Origin: an uncultured Rhodospirillales bacterium
Lineage (GTDB): Bacteria > Pseudomonadota > Alphaproteobacteria > ATCC43930 > CGMCC-115725
NCBI GenBank assembly: GCA_903828515.1
Contig: CAIKMD010000007.1
Coordinates: forward strand, 868,001-932,000
Direction of reading: 5' to 3'
Length of the DNA: 64,000 nt
The notes under the pieces were generated by a model that worked only from the letters and a program-made list of their open reading frames with translations, was not told the DNA's origin and did not search any database. Of the stretch, positions 35,382 through 45,134 are shown piece by piece. The position numbers and the translations under genes were made by a program. Position 1 is the stretch's first letter, and every line of letters starts with the position of its first letter.

Positions 35382-36440
35382 TCAGCTCTTGTCCGACGCC
35401 GCGGCGCCGCGCGCCGAGGTCTTGAAGCCCGCCTGTTTCAGTGTCCGCTCCTGTTGTGCGAGGTCGAGATCGTGTGCCACCATCGTGCTGATCAGTTCCG
35501 CGAAACTCATGCGCGGCGACCAGCCGAGACGCTCGCGTGCCTTGGTCGGGTCGCCCTGAAGAAAATCCACCTCGGTCGGCCGCAGGTAGCGCGGGTCGAG
35601 CTGGACGTGTTTCGTCCAATCGAGGCCGGCTTCCGCGAAACTCATCTCGACCATTTCGCGCACGCTGTGTGCTTCGCCGGTCGCGATGACGTAATCGTCG
35701 GGCTTCTCCTGCTGGAGCATCGCCCACATCGCCTCGACATAGTCGCCGGCGAAGCCCCAATCGCGTTTCGCATCGAGATTGCCGAGGAAGAGCTTGTCCT
35801 GCAGCCCCTCCTTGATCCGGCCGACCGCGCGCGTGACCTTACGCGTAACGAACGTCTCGCCGCGTCGCGGGCTTTCGTGATTGAACAGGATACCGTTGCA
35901 GATGAAGAGCCCATAAGCCTCGCGGTAATTCACCGCATACCAATGGGCCGCGACCTTGCTGACGGCATAGGGGCTGCGCGGATGGAACGGCGTGCGCTCG
36001 CTCTGCGGCGGCGGTGCCGCGCCGAACATTTCGGACGAGCTTGCCTGATAGTAGCGCACGGCGCCACCGCCATGGGCGACGTGATCGCGCAGCGCCTCGA
36101 GCAGCCGTAGCGTCCCAAGCGCCACCACGTCGGCGGTGTACTCGGGCACGTCGAACGAGACCTTCACATGGCTTTGGGCGCCGAGGTTGTAGACCTCGTC
36201 GGGATCGACGGTTTCGATGACGCGGCGTAACGCCGTCCCGTCGGAGAGATCGCCGTAATGGAGCGTCAGGTTACTGCCGCTGACATGCGGGTCGTGATAG
36301 ATGTGGTCGATCCGGTCGGTGTTGAAGAGGCTGGCGCGGCGGAGCATGCCATGGACTTCGTATCCCTTGCCGAGCAGGAATTCGGTCAGGTAGGCCCCGT
36401 CCTGGCCGGTAATGCCGGTAATCAGTGCTCGCTTCGCCAT
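35382..36440 (-). CDS. gmd: GDP-mannose 4,6-dehydratase
   Basis: A 352-residue enzyme with GITGQDG at 9-15, SSSEMFG at 134-140, PYAVSK with Y158 and K162, and [16 protein letters not shown], the invariant GMD block. It makes GDP-4-keto-6-deoxy-D-mannose, the branch point for GDP-fucose, colitose, perosamine and rhamnose. ATG 36440 is the family start, with a GAGGGA site about 11 bases upstream; the frame extends to 36578 but the extra residues are not family sequence. The gene runs directly into fcl on the same strand and diverges from the isocitrate-lyase-family gene. Confidence 0.95.
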   Translation of the reverse strand: MAKRALITGITGQDGAYLTEFLLGKGYEVHGMLRRASLFNTDRIDHIYHDPHVSGSNLTLHYGDLSDGTALRRVIETVDPDEVYNLGAQSHVKVSFDVPEYTADVVALGTLRLLEALRDHVAHGGGAVRYYQASSSEMFGAAPPPQSERTPFHPRSPYAVSKVAAHWYAVNYREAYGLFICNGILFNHESPRRGETFVTRKVTRAVGRIKEGLQDKLFLGNLDAKRDWGFAGDYVEAMWAMLQQEKPDDYVIATGEAHSVREMVEMSFAEAGLDWTKHVQLDPRYLRPTEVDFLQGDPTKARERLGWSPRMSFAELISTMVAHDLDLAQQERTLKQAGFKTSARGAAASDKS

Positions 36441-36565
36441 AAACCGATGGTCCCTCGTTCTCGAGGCCGATACTAGGATAAATCGCCGTGGATTCCATCC
36501 GCTTGGCGTCCGATCTTCGACGGCCCTAAGATGTCGACGATGGGGCGCACAAACGGGGATTTCGC

Positions 36566-37429
36566 ATGAACTGGACATCGCGTCGCGAGCGTTTTCGCGC
36601 GGTTATTGCCGGCAAGCGCTGTGTCTATCCCGCCTCGGTCTTCGATCCGATGTCGGCGCGGATTGCCGAGGATCTGGGCCATGAGATCGGCATGTTCTCG
36701 GGATCGGTGGCCTCGCTGACCGTGCTGGGCGCGCCCGACCTCGTGGTACTGACGCTGTCGGAGTTCGCCGGCCAGGCCCTGCGGATCACCCGCGCCGGCA
36801 CGCTGCCGCTGATGACCGATGCCGATCACGGTTACGGCAATGCGCTCAATGTCCGCCGGACCGTCGAGGAACTGGAGACGGCCGGCGTGTGCGGTCTGTC
36901 GATCGAGGACACGGTGCTGCCGGTTCCTTACGGTTCGCCCGACAAGCCGCAAGTCCTCTCGATTGACGAGGGTGCTGGCAAGATGCGGGCGGCGATATCC
37001 GCGCGTCAGGACAAGAATCTGGTCATCGTCGGCCGCAGTTCGGCGCCGTCGATCACCGGCATCGCTGATACGATCGCGCGCGCCAAGGCTTACGAGGCCG
37101 AAGGGGTCGACGCGTTCTTTGCCGCCGGGATCAAAACCCGCGCCGAACTCGACGCGCTTGCCGAGGCGATCCGGATTCCCCTCGTCGTCGGCGTGCCGCC
37201 GCCCGCGTTGGCGGATCTCGATTACTTGAGCGATCGCCGGGTTCGCATCTGTATCCAGCCGCATTTGCCGATCGCGGCTGCCGCGCGCGCGGTCTACGAG
37301 ACGATGAAGGCGCTGCGCGACGGCACGGCGCCGAACGACGTGTCCGGTCTGCCATCGGCGGACTTCATGAAAAGGGTGACTCGCGACGTCGACTATCGTT
37401 CCTGGATCAAGGATTTTCTCGGCGGCTGA
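36566..37429 (+). CDS. Isocitrate lyase/PEP mutase family protein, oxaloacetate-decarboxylase-like
   Basis: A 287-residue enzyme of the ICL/PEPM superfamily. [30 protein letters not shown] (metal-binding acidic strand) and [11 protein letters not shown] are the defining blocks; they match the PA4872-type oxaloacetate decarboxylase pattern from memory. Such enzymes give pyruvate from oxaloacetate. Whether it has that role here is not certain, as relatives include lyases of other C4 acids. It is divergent from gmd, 125 bases away. Linking its pyruvate to the E1-like enzyme nearby would be speculation. Confidence 0.85.
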   Translation: MNWTSRRERFRAVIAGKRCVYPASVFDPMSARIAEDLGHEIGMFSGSVASLTVLGAPDLVVLTLSEFAGQALRITRAGTLPLMTDADHGYGNALNVRRTVEELETAGVCGLSIEDTVLPVPYGSPDKPQVLSIDEGAGKMRAAISARQDKNLVIVGRSSAPSITGIADTIARAKAYEAEGVDAFFAAGIKTRAELDALAEAIRIPLVVGVPPPALADLDYLSDRRVRICIQPHLPIAAAARAVYETMKALRDGTAPNDVSGLPSADFMKRVTRDVDYRSWIKDFLGG

Positions 37430-37482
37430 CGGCTTCGGCGTATCATGGGTACTCACCGCGACGAATTAGGCAGCTAAGGGCG

Positions 37483-38043
37483 ATGGCCTGGCGAACCGCA
37501 ACGCGTATCCGCATGATCGTCGCCTTGGCCGTGCTGGCCGTGGCGGCCACGTGGGGCGTCGGGCGGGCGGTGCTGGGGAAGCCGTCGACCGTGGATCGTT
37601 ACATCGTGATCGACGGAGACACGTTCCTGTCATGGCCCAAGGCTTGCGTCTTCACCAAGGTGAAACTCGGGTGTCCGACACAGCGGCTGCGGCTCGAAGG
37701 GATCGATGCCTTCGAGCGGCGCCAGACCTGCCGCGACGCGCTCGATGTGGTGTGGACCTGCGGCCAAGCCGCGACGGAACGGCTGTTTCAACTCGTGATC
37801 CGTCCGGATTTTCACTGCCGGATCGATCCCGAATTCATCGATCGTCATGCCCGCGAATTTTCGGTGTGTTTCGCCGATGGCCGCGATGTCGGGGCGACGC
37901 TGGTGCGCGAGGGACTGGCCTTCGCCTATGGCCGCGATACCAGCTATCTGCCGATCGAGAATGAAGCCAAGGCGGCGCATCGTGGCGCCTGGGCCGGCCG
38001 CTTCATCCGTCCGCAATATTTCCGGGAAGGCGCGACGAACTGA
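37483..38043 (+). CDS. Thermonuclease-like (SNase) protein with N-terminal membrane anchor
   Basis: A 186-residue protein. Residues ~12-32 are hydrophobic (VALAVLAVAATWGVG), a signal anchor or signal peptide. The rest is an OB-fold SNase domain: IVIDGDTF and RLRLEGIDAFE carry metal-binding Asp and the catalytic Arg/Glu, CGQAATERL follows, and LVREGLAFAYGRDTSYLPIE is the C-terminal Arg-containing stretch. It would act outside the cytoplasm, cutting nucleic acids with Ca2+. It lies 53 bases after the ICL-family gene on the same strand. Confidence 0.82.
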   Translation: MAWRTATRIRMIVALAVLAVAATWGVGRAVLGKPSTVDRYIVIDGDTFLSWPKACVFTKVKLGCPTQRLRLEGIDAFERRQTCRDALDVVWTCGQAATERLFQLVIRPDFHCRIDPEFIDRHAREFSVCFADGRDVGATLVREGLAFAYGRDTSYLPIENEAKAAHRGAWAGRFIRPQYFREGATN

Positions 38044-38172
38044 TCGCATCGGATAAGGGCGCCGTCGTTTATTTTCAGCTATAAAACGGCTCGGGGAGTC
38101 GAATTCTTCGATGCGCGTCCGCCGGTGTCGGCGACGGAATCATGCGTCGAACGGTGAGCGGGGGGCGACACG

Positions 38173-40140
38173 ATGTTGGGATCGATACTCGCCGCCGGTA
38201 CTGCCGGTGTCGTCGTCGCGTGTTGGGCTCTGTTCGGGTGGGGCCGTCTGGCGCGGCGCCTGAGCGGGTTACCGCCGGGAACGTGGCCGCTGACCATCGC
38301 GCTCGGTTTGGGCGCCGTGATCTTTCTCGGCGGCATCCTCAATTTGTCCCGGCTTGCCTATCCGCCGGTGCTTGACGCCATTCTCGTTCTCGGATTGTCG
38401 ATCGCCGCCTACGAATGGTATGCCGACCGGGGCACCCTATTGCGCGCCGCCTGGCCCGTAACGCGCGGCGAGAAACTGTATCTCGTCTGTTGGTCTGCGA
38501 TCATGCTCGTCTTGATGGGATTCACGATCGCGACCCAACTTGCGCCTCGGCTCTATAATTTTTTCGACGATTTCCAAAAATACTTTGCCTATCCTGTGCG
38601 GATGCTCGAAACCGGGACGCTCTACGGCAGTCCCGTCAACGCGCTCGGTTCCGAGACGCTGGGCGCACAGGCCTTTTTGCACGGCTTCATCGTCGCCCAC
38701 TTCCCGATCTATTTCATCAACGGGGTCGACGGGGTCTTCTGTTTCGCGCTTTGCCTGTTGCTGGCCGGGTGCGCCGCTTTGGGGCGACCGCGTCTGGGGA
38801 TCGCGGCGTTCTTCGGCGTGCTCGCGGTTTTCTTTATCCATGCGCAATCCGTGAACGTATCGGCGCTTTTTTCGAGCGCGGCGCTCTATGCGGCGATCGT
38901 CCTCTTCAGCCTCGATCCGCGCGAGCAGGCGAGCGAAGGGAAAGTCGCCTGGCGATCCGACATCGGCGCCGCGCTTCTCTATGCGGCGGCCTTCGCCTTG
39001 AAACCGACCGGCCTCCTTTTCCTTGGTCTCCAATTCATCTTTTGTGTTTCCGCGACGGCGGCCGGAGAACGATCCTGGCGACCGAGCTTCGCACGAGCGC
39101 TGAGGACCGGGCTTTGGGCGGCATTGTTCTTATCGCCGTGGTTGCTGCTCTATATGCCTCACTATCTCTTTGCGATGACGCATAGCTTGCCGGAACCGGC
39201 GATACCGATACCGTCGATACGGGGGCATATCGATCTGTTCTCGCCGGTCACGATGTACTATGGCGGTTCGTACTTGGCCTACACCTGTATCGCGGCGGGT
39301 CTCGGTCTCTATGCGGTGGCGGCGCTTTATACCGGTTTGCGGCGTGTCGCGTCGGCGCAACGCATGCCGGCGTTGATTCTCGCGGGTGCCTGTGCCGCCG
39401 CCGCGGCGAACTATTTCTTTATCGCGTTGGTCCTGCCGTCCTACGTCGATGTCGACACCACGATGCGGTTTACGATTCCGGCATTGATCGGGGTGGTGCC
39501 GCTGACGCTTGGGTTCGGCGCCTTGATCTGGGACGGCCCGGCGGGAGCAAAGAGCGCCAGGCGCGGCACGGTGACAAGCATGGCGTATGGCGTGGTGTTG
39601 ATCGCGCTGTTCTTTCCAACCGCGGTCGAGCGCGTGAAGAGCGAAATCGAGCGTGGGAGTTCGATGTCTTTTCTTCCCCGGTTCGGCGACGACAAAATTG
39701 CCGAGTTGCGTGTTTTTGACGATGCGGTTCTTCACGGCCCGGTTGCCGAAGAGATCCAGGCGTTTCAATCAAGGATCCCACCGGGCGAAAAAATCATCGC
39801 TTGGACCGAGATGCCCTTTCTGCTCGATTACGCCCGTAATCCGATCGCCGAGATCAATGACGGTGGACTGGCGACCGCGTGGTCGGTGCTGCCCGAGGCG
39901 CGATATTTAATGTGGCAATATGCCGGCTATGGGATCCGCCCACCGGAAGAATACCTCTATTACATTCGCTTCTTCGGAGGGTTCGCCGGACTGGTTGCCA
40001 ATCGCGGGTTGAGCACCTATCGTTCGTTCGAGGCGCTTGCGCGGGCGCCGGACACCGAGATCATATCCGACGAAGATGGCATTGCTGTTTTGCATCTCGG
40101 CAAACCGCCCGGCGATAGAGGGGGGGCAGGACCCTCTTGA
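38173..40140 (+). CDS. Integral membrane protein of unknown function
   Basis: A 655-residue protein with about twelve hydrophobic segments in the first ~480 residues and a soluble, probably periplasmic C-terminal ~165 residues (MSFLPRFGDDKIAELRVF ...). The general plan is that of GT-C glycan-modifying enzymes, but no catalytic pattern is clear. The first membrane segment (ILAAGTAGVVVACWALFGWG) begins almost at the start, so ATG 38173 is plausible; GGGGGGC lies ten bases upstream. No family assigned. Confidence 0.7.
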   Translation: MLGSILAAGTAGVVVACWALFGWGRLARRLSGLPPGTWPLTIALGLGAVIFLGGILNLSRLAYPPVLDAILVLGLSIAAYEWYADRGTLLRAAWPVTRGEKLYLVCWSAIMLVLMGFTIATQLAPRLYNFFDDFQKYFAYPVRMLETGTLYGSPVNALGSETLGAQAFLHGFIVAHFPIYFINGVDGVFCFALCLLLAGCAALGRPRLGIAAFFGVLAVFFIHAQSVNVSALFSSAALYAAIVLFSLDPREQASEGKVAWRSDIGAALLYAAAFALKPTGLLFLGLQFIFCVSATAAGERSWRPSFARALRTGLWAALFLSPWLLLYMPHYLFAMTHSLPEPAIPIPSIRGHIDLFSPVTMYYGGSYLAYTCIAAGLGLYAVAALYTGLRRVASAQRMPALILAGACAAAAANYFFIALVLPSYVDVDTTMRFTIPALIGVVPLTLGFGALIWDGPAGAKSARRGTVTSMAYGVVLIALFFPTAVERVKSEIERGSSMSFLPRFGDDKIAELRVFDDAVLHGPVAEEIQAFQSRIPPGEKIIAWTEMPFLLDYARNPIAEINDGGLATAWSVLPEARYLMWQYAGYGIRPPEEYLYYIRFFGGFAGLVANRGLSTYRSFEALARAPDTEIISDEDGIAVLHLGKPPGDRGGAGPS

Positions 40141-40217
40141 GTTGAGCCGCGCGGGTTTGACCTCTGCGAACGCGGTAATATAGTCTTCGCCTAAGCGCCG
40201 CATAATCGAGAAAAACG

Positions 40218-41150
40218 ATGGCCATCCCACACCGGATCGACGTTCATCATCATCCGACACCGGCCAAGGAACTGGCGGAAAGAACCATCGGGCAACCCGG
40301 CATCGCGAATTGGACGCCGGAGCAATCCATCGAGGACATGGATAAAAATGGCGTAGCGACGGCCTTGCTGTCGTTGCCCCATCGCGCCGCGGCCTGGCGC
40401 GGCGATCGCATGAAGGCCAGCAACAAGGCGCGCGCTTGGAACGAATTCATGACGCGGCAGGCCAACGACCATCCGGGCCGGTTCGGCGTGTTCGCGGCGG
40501 TGCCGATCCTCGATATCGAAAGCAGCCTGCGCGAAACCGAATACGCGCTCGACACGCTCAAGGCCGACGGCATCAACCTGATGACCAATATCGGCGATAA
40601 ATGGCTCGGCGATCCGCACTATTTTCCGTTGTTCGAGGAGCTCAACCGCCGGAAGGTGGTGGTCTACACGCATCCGATCAGCCCGGACTGCATGCAGAAC
40701 ACCATGTTGCCGGGTGTCGACGATTCGATGATCGAATTCTGCGCCGATACGACGCGGGCGATCGGCTGCCTCCTGTTTTCGGGCGCGGCGGACCGCTTCA
40801 AGGATATCCGCTTCATCTTTTCCCATGCCGGCGGAACCATGCCCTTCATCGTCGAACGCTTCACGCGCCGGCCGCTGGTGGACGAAAGTCTTGCGGCGTT
40901 CGTGCCCGATGGCGTCCTCGCCTATCTGAAGCGATTTTACTACGACACCGCGCAGGCATCGCATGTCCATGCGATGTCGTCGATCACCAAGCTGGTTGCG
41001 GTCACTCAGCTCGTCTTCGGCACCGATTTTCCGTTTCGCAACGCCGAGGACCATGTGAACGGTTTGAAAGCCTGCGGCTTTTCGGCCGACGATCTGCGTG
41101 CGATCGAATGCGGCAATGCTCAGCGTTTGCTGCCGCGTTGGCGCAACTAG
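40218..41150 (+). CDS. Amidohydrolase (ACMSD/amidohydrolase-2 family)
   Basis: A 310-residue TIM-barrel hydrolase. The N-terminal RIDVHHHP carries the metal-binding His pair, VYTHPISP a third His, FSHAGGTMPFIVERF the fourth, and FGTDFPFR the catalytic Asp. This pattern is the ACMSD-like amidohydrolase-2 family, which decarboxylates or hydrolyses aromatic or acidic compounds. It stands 22 bases upstream of an ABC importer operon on the same strand and so is probably part of it. The substrate taken up by that importer may be what it acts on (inference). Confidence 0.87.
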   Translation: MAIPHRIDVHHHPTPAKELAERTIGQPGIANWTPEQSIEDMDKNGVATALLSLPHRAAAWRGDRMKASNKARAWNEFMTRQANDHPGRFGVFAAVPILDIESSLRETEYALDTLKADGINLMTNIGDKWLGDPHYFPLFEELNRRKVVVYTHPISPDCMQNTMLPGVDDSMIEFCADTTRAIGCLLFSGAADRFKDIRFIFSHAGGTMPFIVERFTRRPLVDESLAAFVPDGVLAYLKRFYYDTAQASHVHAMSSITKLVAVTQLVFGTDFPFRNAEDHVNGLKACGFSADDLRAIECGNAQRLLPRWRN

Positions 41151-41172
41151 AAGAATTCGGACGATCGGGGAG

Positions 41173-42270
41173 ATGTCGTTGACGCCGCCATCGCTGTCCA
41201 TCAGCGATCTCACCAAACGCTTCGGCCGCTTTGTCGCGGTCGACAGCATCGCGCTCGAACTGCGGCCCGGCGAACTCGTCGCCTTGCTGGGGCCGAGCGG
41301 CTGCGGCAAGACCACCACGCTGCGGATGGTGGCGGGCCTCGAGCGGCCGAGCGCCGGCGAGATACGTTTCGGCGATCGGGTGTTCGTGTCGATCCCGCGC
41401 GCGATCGAATTGCCGCCCGAAAAACGCCAGATCGGCATGGTGTTTCAGTCCTATGCGCTGTGGCCGCATATGACCGTCTTTGAAAACGTCGCCTATCCTC
41501 TGCAATTGCGCGGGATCGCGAAGGCCGATATCCGCGGCAAGGTCGCCGCGGTGCTCGATCTGGTCAACCTCGGCGGGGCCGGCGACAAGCAAATTCCCCA
41601 ATTGAGCGGCGGCCAGCAACAGCGCGTCGCCCTGGCGCGTGCGCTGGTTTACGAACCGGCGCTTATGCTGTTCGACGAACCGTTCAGCAATCTCGACACA
41701 CAGCTGCGCGGTCAGATGCGGATGGAATTGAAGATGCTCCGCCGCAAGGTGGAAATGACCGGCTTGTTCGTGACCCACGATCAGGTCGAGGCGCTGTCGA
41801 TGGCCGACCGCATCGCGATCATGCATGCCGGGCGCATCGAACAGATCGGCAGCCCCAGCGAGGTCTATCGCCAGCCGAAGACGCGCTTCGTGCGCGACTT
41901 TCTCGGCCGGGTGGTCAATCTGCGCGGCACGGCCGATGCCGGCGGGTTCCGCATCGCCGCCGGGGGCGAGCGGCTGGCGGTTGCGGCAACGCATGATGTA
42001 CACCCCGGTGCCACCGCCGAATTGTCGATCCGGCCCGAGTTCGTAGCCATCGTTCCCGCGGGCGCGCCCGACCGGCCGAATTCGATCAATGCGACGATCG
42101 AGGAACTGCTCTTTACCGGTGATCGCTTCGAGGCGCGGATGCGGGTTGGCGGCGACAATGTGCTGTTCGATCTTCCTTCGGATCGCGCGTGGGCGGAAGG
42201 TGAGAGCGTGCGGCTGCACCTGCCCACCGATGCGGTGTCGATCTGGTCCCTGGAACCAGACGCGAAATGA
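41173..42270 (+). CDS. ABC importer ATP-binding protein (FbpC/PotA-like)
   Basis: A 365-residue ATPase with Walker A GPSGCGKTT, the signature LSGGQQQRVALARAL, Walker B LMLFDEPFSNLD and the H-loop VTHDQVEAL. The C-terminal ~120 residues are a TOBE-like domain (TAELSIRPEF). This is the layout of iron(III), spermidine or thiamine importers. It overlaps the permease gene by four bases (ATGA). A GGGGAG site is close to the ATG; the frame is open to 41098 but the extension is shared with the amidohydrolase end. Confidence 0.9.
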   Translation: MSLTPPSLSISDLTKRFGRFVAVDSIALELRPGELVALLGPSGCGKTTTLRMVAGLERPSAGEIRFGDRVFVSIPRAIELPPEKRQIGMVFQSYALWPHMTVFENVAYPLQLRGIAKADIRGKVAAVLDLVNLGGAGDKQIPQLSGGQQQRVALARALVYEPALMLFDEPFSNLDTQLRGQMRMELKMLRRKVEMTGLFVTHDQVEALSMADRIAIMHAGRIEQIGSPSEVYRQPKTRFVRDFLGRVVNLRGTADAGGFRIAAGGERLAVAATHDVHPGATAELSIRPEFVAIVPAGAPDRPNSINATIEELLFTGDRFEARMRVGGDNVLFDLPSDRAWAEGESVRLHLPTDAVSIWSLEPDAK

Positions 42271-44009
42271 CGACCGAGCCGTTGGACGCAGTCCCGGTTT
42301 CGGCCTTCGCCTGGGTGTTCCGGCGGCTTTACATGGCACGGGGCGAAATCGTCGCCGCGGCGGTGTTCGCGGCGGTCGCCTTTCTCGTGCTCTATCCGAT
42401 CGGCACCGTGGTCTATCTGACCTTCGTGCCGAACGAGTTGTCCGGCGTCTTCGGAACTATCCCGTGGTATCGCGCTTTTTCCGAGCCCGGGATGCTGCAA
42501 TCGGTGCTCAACACGATCTATGTCGTGGTCGCTGTTCAGGTGATCTCGATGCCGCTTTCCGTCGGCATATCCTGGTTCCTGGCGCGCACCGATTTGCCGG
42601 GCGCGCGGATGATCGAGTTCTGTTTCTGGATCATGTTCTTTTTGCCCTCGATGGGCGTCATGACTGGATGGCTGCTGCTGTTCGATCCCGATTTCGGCCT
42701 GTTCAATCAGTGGCTCATCGATGCCGGACTGATCAAGGCATCGATCTTCAATCTCTATTCCTTCTGGGGCATCGTCTTCGTCCATCTCACGACCTACGGC
42801 ATTTCGGTCAAGGTGATGCTGCTCACACCGGCGTTTCGCAATCTCGATTCATCAGTCGAGGAAGCCTCGTTTCTCTGCGGTGCCAATCGCTGGCGTACGC
42901 TCATCCGTATCGTCCTGCCCTTGATGACCCCGGCGATGCTCGTCGTGCTCCTGATGTCGATCATTCGCGGGCTCGAGACCTTCGAGATCGAGCAGGTGCT
43001 GGGCACGCCGATCAAGTTTCAGGTCTACAGCACGAAACTCTATCTCCTCATGGCCAACAGCCCGCCCGAATTCCGCGCCGCCGGCACGCTCGGCACGGCG
43101 GTGCTGGCAATGGTGCTGCCGCTGATCGTGCTCCAGCGCTGGGCCTCGACGCGGCGCTCCTTCGCCGTGGTCGGTGGTCGCGGCGGAAATGCGCGAATCC
43201 GGCTCGGGCGCTGGCGTTGGCCGGCCTTCATCGCGATGGCCGGTGGCGTTGCCTTCATGAGCCTCTTGCCGTTCCTGATGCTGGTCGCCGGCAGTTTCAT
43301 GAAGCTTTTCGGCTTCTTCGATTTGCCACAAGTGTGGACATTCGATCATTGGGCGACGGCGCTTGCCGACATCACCTTCATCGCCAGCCTGCGCAACATG
43401 CTCTATCTCGGGTTCGGGACCGCGTTCCTGGCGGTCGGCATCTATGCGCTGGTCGCCTATTGCGCCGTGCGCGCCAAAAGCCGCCTGCGCGGCGCGATCG
43501 ATATGGTGACTTGGCTACCCTACACCGTGCCGGGCATCGTGCTGAGCTTCGGCTATCTCAACATGGCGTTGCAGGTCCCGATCTTCGCGCTGCTTTACGG
43601 CACGGTCGGCGCGCTGATCCTGGTCAGCTTCCTCGCGTCGATGCCGCTCGGCGTGCAGGTCATCAAGGTCAACATGCTGCAGATGGGAACCGAGATCGAG
43701 GAGGCCGGCCGGATCGTCGGCGGCGGTTGGACGCGCACGTTCCGCCGCATCATCCTGCCGATCGGCTCGCCGACGCTGGCCGTGGTCGGCATCATGGTCT
43801 TCGCCAGCACGATCCGCAGCGTCTCGAGCATCATGCTGCTCAGCACCGGCGCCAATCGCGTTCTGTCGGTGCTGCAACTCGAGTTTCTGTCCGGCGGCAG
43901 TCTCGGTCCGGCGGCGGTGGTCGGCACGGTGATCGTGCTGATCAGCCTCGCCGCGGCGATCGTCGTGCGGCTGGTCAGTTCGCGTTTCGGGATTCAGGCA
44001 CGGGGATGA
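42267..44009 (+). CDS. ABC importer permease, fused double-unit (FbpB/ThiP-like)
   Basis: A 580-residue protein with two binding-protein-dependent permease units of about six membrane segments each. The EAA loop of the first contains EEASFLCGANRWRTLIRIVLP and that of the second EEAGRIVGGGWTRTFRRIILP. The two-in-one layout is typical of Fe3+ and thiamine importers. It shares an ATGA overlap with the ATPase gene upstream and its stop overlaps the binding-protein start region downstream. Confidence 0.92.
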   Translation: MTTEPLDAVPVSAFAWVFRRLYMARGEIVAAAVFAAVAFLVLYPIGTVVYLTFVPNELSGVFGTIPWYRAFSEPGMLQSVLNTIYVVVAVQVISMPLSVGISWFLARTDLPGARMIEFCFWIMFFLPSMGVMTGWLLLFDPDFGLFNQWLIDAGLIKASIFNLYSFWGIVFVHLTTYGISVKVMLLTPAFRNLDSSVEEASFLCGANRWRTLIRIVLPLMTPAMLVVLLMSIIRGLETFEIEQVLGTPIKFQVYSTKLYLLMANSPPEFRAAGTLGTAVLAMVLPLIVLQRWASTRRSFAVVGGRGGNARIRLGRWRWPAFIAMAGGVAFMSLLPFLMLVAGSFMKLFGFFDLPQVWTFDHWATALADITFIASLRNMLYLGFGTAFLAVGIYALVAYCAVRAKSRLRGAIDMVTWLPYTVPGIVLSFGYLNMALQVPIFALLYGTVGALILVSFLASMPLGVQVIKVNMLQMGTEIEEAGRIVGGGWTRTFRRIILPIGSPTLAVVGIMVFASTIRSVSSIMLLSTGANRVLSVLQLEFLSGGSLGPAAVVGTVIVLISLAAAIVVRLVSSRFGIQARG

Positions 44010-44011
44010 TC

Positions 44012-45112
44012 ATGAACGACGTTGTCAGCCGGCTGTGGCGCGCGATGCCGGTCGCCGTCCTGATGCTTGTGGCGATGGCCGGGGCCGCGTCGGCGCAAGC
44101 GTCGTGGCAGGCGGAGTGGGACAAGACCGTGGCCGCCGCGAAAACCGAGGGAAAGGTTGTGGTCGGCATGTCGCCGAGCACGGTGCGTCGCGACTTTTTG
44201 CTGAAACAGTGGAAACAGGATTATCCCGAGATCGAGTTGTCGCTCTCGATCATCAGCAGTTCCGGCTTCGTGCCGCAGGTGACGACCGAACGTGCGGCGG
44301 GAAAATACCTTTGGGACATCTGGCATTCCGGTCCGAATTTCGAAGTTATCAAGGCGGGGCTGCTCGATCCGCTGCAACCCGAGATGATCCTGCCCGATGT
44401 CAAGGATCCGGCGCTCTGGGGCGGCTGGGACGACGCGTTCTATGACGACGGCAAACAACTCGAGATGGGTCTCGTCAACGATCTGGAATCGCCGTACTAC
44501 AACGCGGCCGTGATCGCGCCGGAACGGGCGAAAGCCGAAGGGCTCAAGGTCATGCTCGACCCGGCCTATAAGGGCAAGATCGTGTGGTTCGATCCACGCG
44601 TCACCGGACCGGGCGAGCCGTTCCTCTCGCTGTTCGCGCATGTCTTCGGCGACGAGGGTTTGAAGAAACTCGTCGTCGACCAGGATCCGGTCTTCGTCGG
44701 CAACATGAACGACGCGGCGCAGGCGATCGTGCGCGGCAAGGCCGTCATCGCCGTCGCTGGTAAGCCGCAATCGAACCTCGCCGACTACACCCAGGCCGGC
44801 GTGAAGATCGACGTGCGGCCCTTCGGCGCGACACCCGAGACCGCGTATCGCGGCACCGACGGCGCCGCGCTCGGCGTGTTCACCAAGCGACCGCATCCGA
44901 ACGCGACGCGGGTCTTCGTCAATTGGATCATGTCGAAGCGGATCGCGGCGTTGATGTCGGTCGCCGTGCAATATGATTCGCGCCGCAAGGACGTGCGGCC
45001 GCTCGATCCTAATTTCACGATGCTGCCCGGCGCCTTCTACATCGACGCCCAGCGCGCGGAAAATCACGCGCGCGAATACATGGAAAAGGTTCGGGAGATG
45101 CGACCGCAATAG
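44012..45112 (+). CDS. ABC importer extracellular solute-binding protein
   Basis: About 366 residues. The first ~28 form a signal peptide (AVLMLVAMAGAASAQA, cut after AQA). The mature part belongs to the iron/thiamine/spermidine-type binding proteins (KVVVGMSPSTVRRDFL, then WHSGPNFEVI, PAYKGKIVWFDPR). No iron-binding Tyr pair in the usual YNE context is obvious, so the ligand is open. ATG 44012 has GGGGA about five bases upstream; ATG 44006, which overlaps the permease stop, is an alternative. It is the last gene of the amidohydrolase-ABC operon. Confidence 0.9.
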   Translation: MNDVVSRLWRAMPVAVLMLVAMAGAASAQASWQAEWDKTVAAAKTEGKVVVGMSPSTVRRDFLLKQWKQDYPEIELSLSIISSSGFVPQVTTERAAGKYLWDIWHSGPNFEVIKAGLLDPLQPEMILPDVKDPALWGGWDDAFYDDGKQLEMGLVNDLESPYYNAAVIAPERAKAEGLKVMLDPAYKGKIVWFDPRVTGPGEPFLSLFAHVFGDEGLKKLVVDQDPVFVGNMNDAAQAIVRGKAVIAVAGKPQSNLADYTQAGVKIDVRPFGATPETAYRGTDGAALGVFTKRPHPNATRVFVNWIMSKRIAALMSVAVQYDSRRKDVRPLDPNFTMLPGAFYIDAQRAENHAREYMEKVREMRPQ

Positions 45113-45134
45113 GGGGGCAGCTTTAGAAGCTAAA

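Noticed and set aside
42089-44005. Long open frame continuing upstream of the ABC binding-protein start
   Set aside because: It runs through the ATPase end and the permease in another frame; only the part from 44012 has binding-protein sequence and a signal peptide.
45119-45131. AGCTT-TAG-AAGCT hairpin after the ABC operon as terminator
   Set aside because: A five-base AT-rich stem without a T-run on either strand is too weak.
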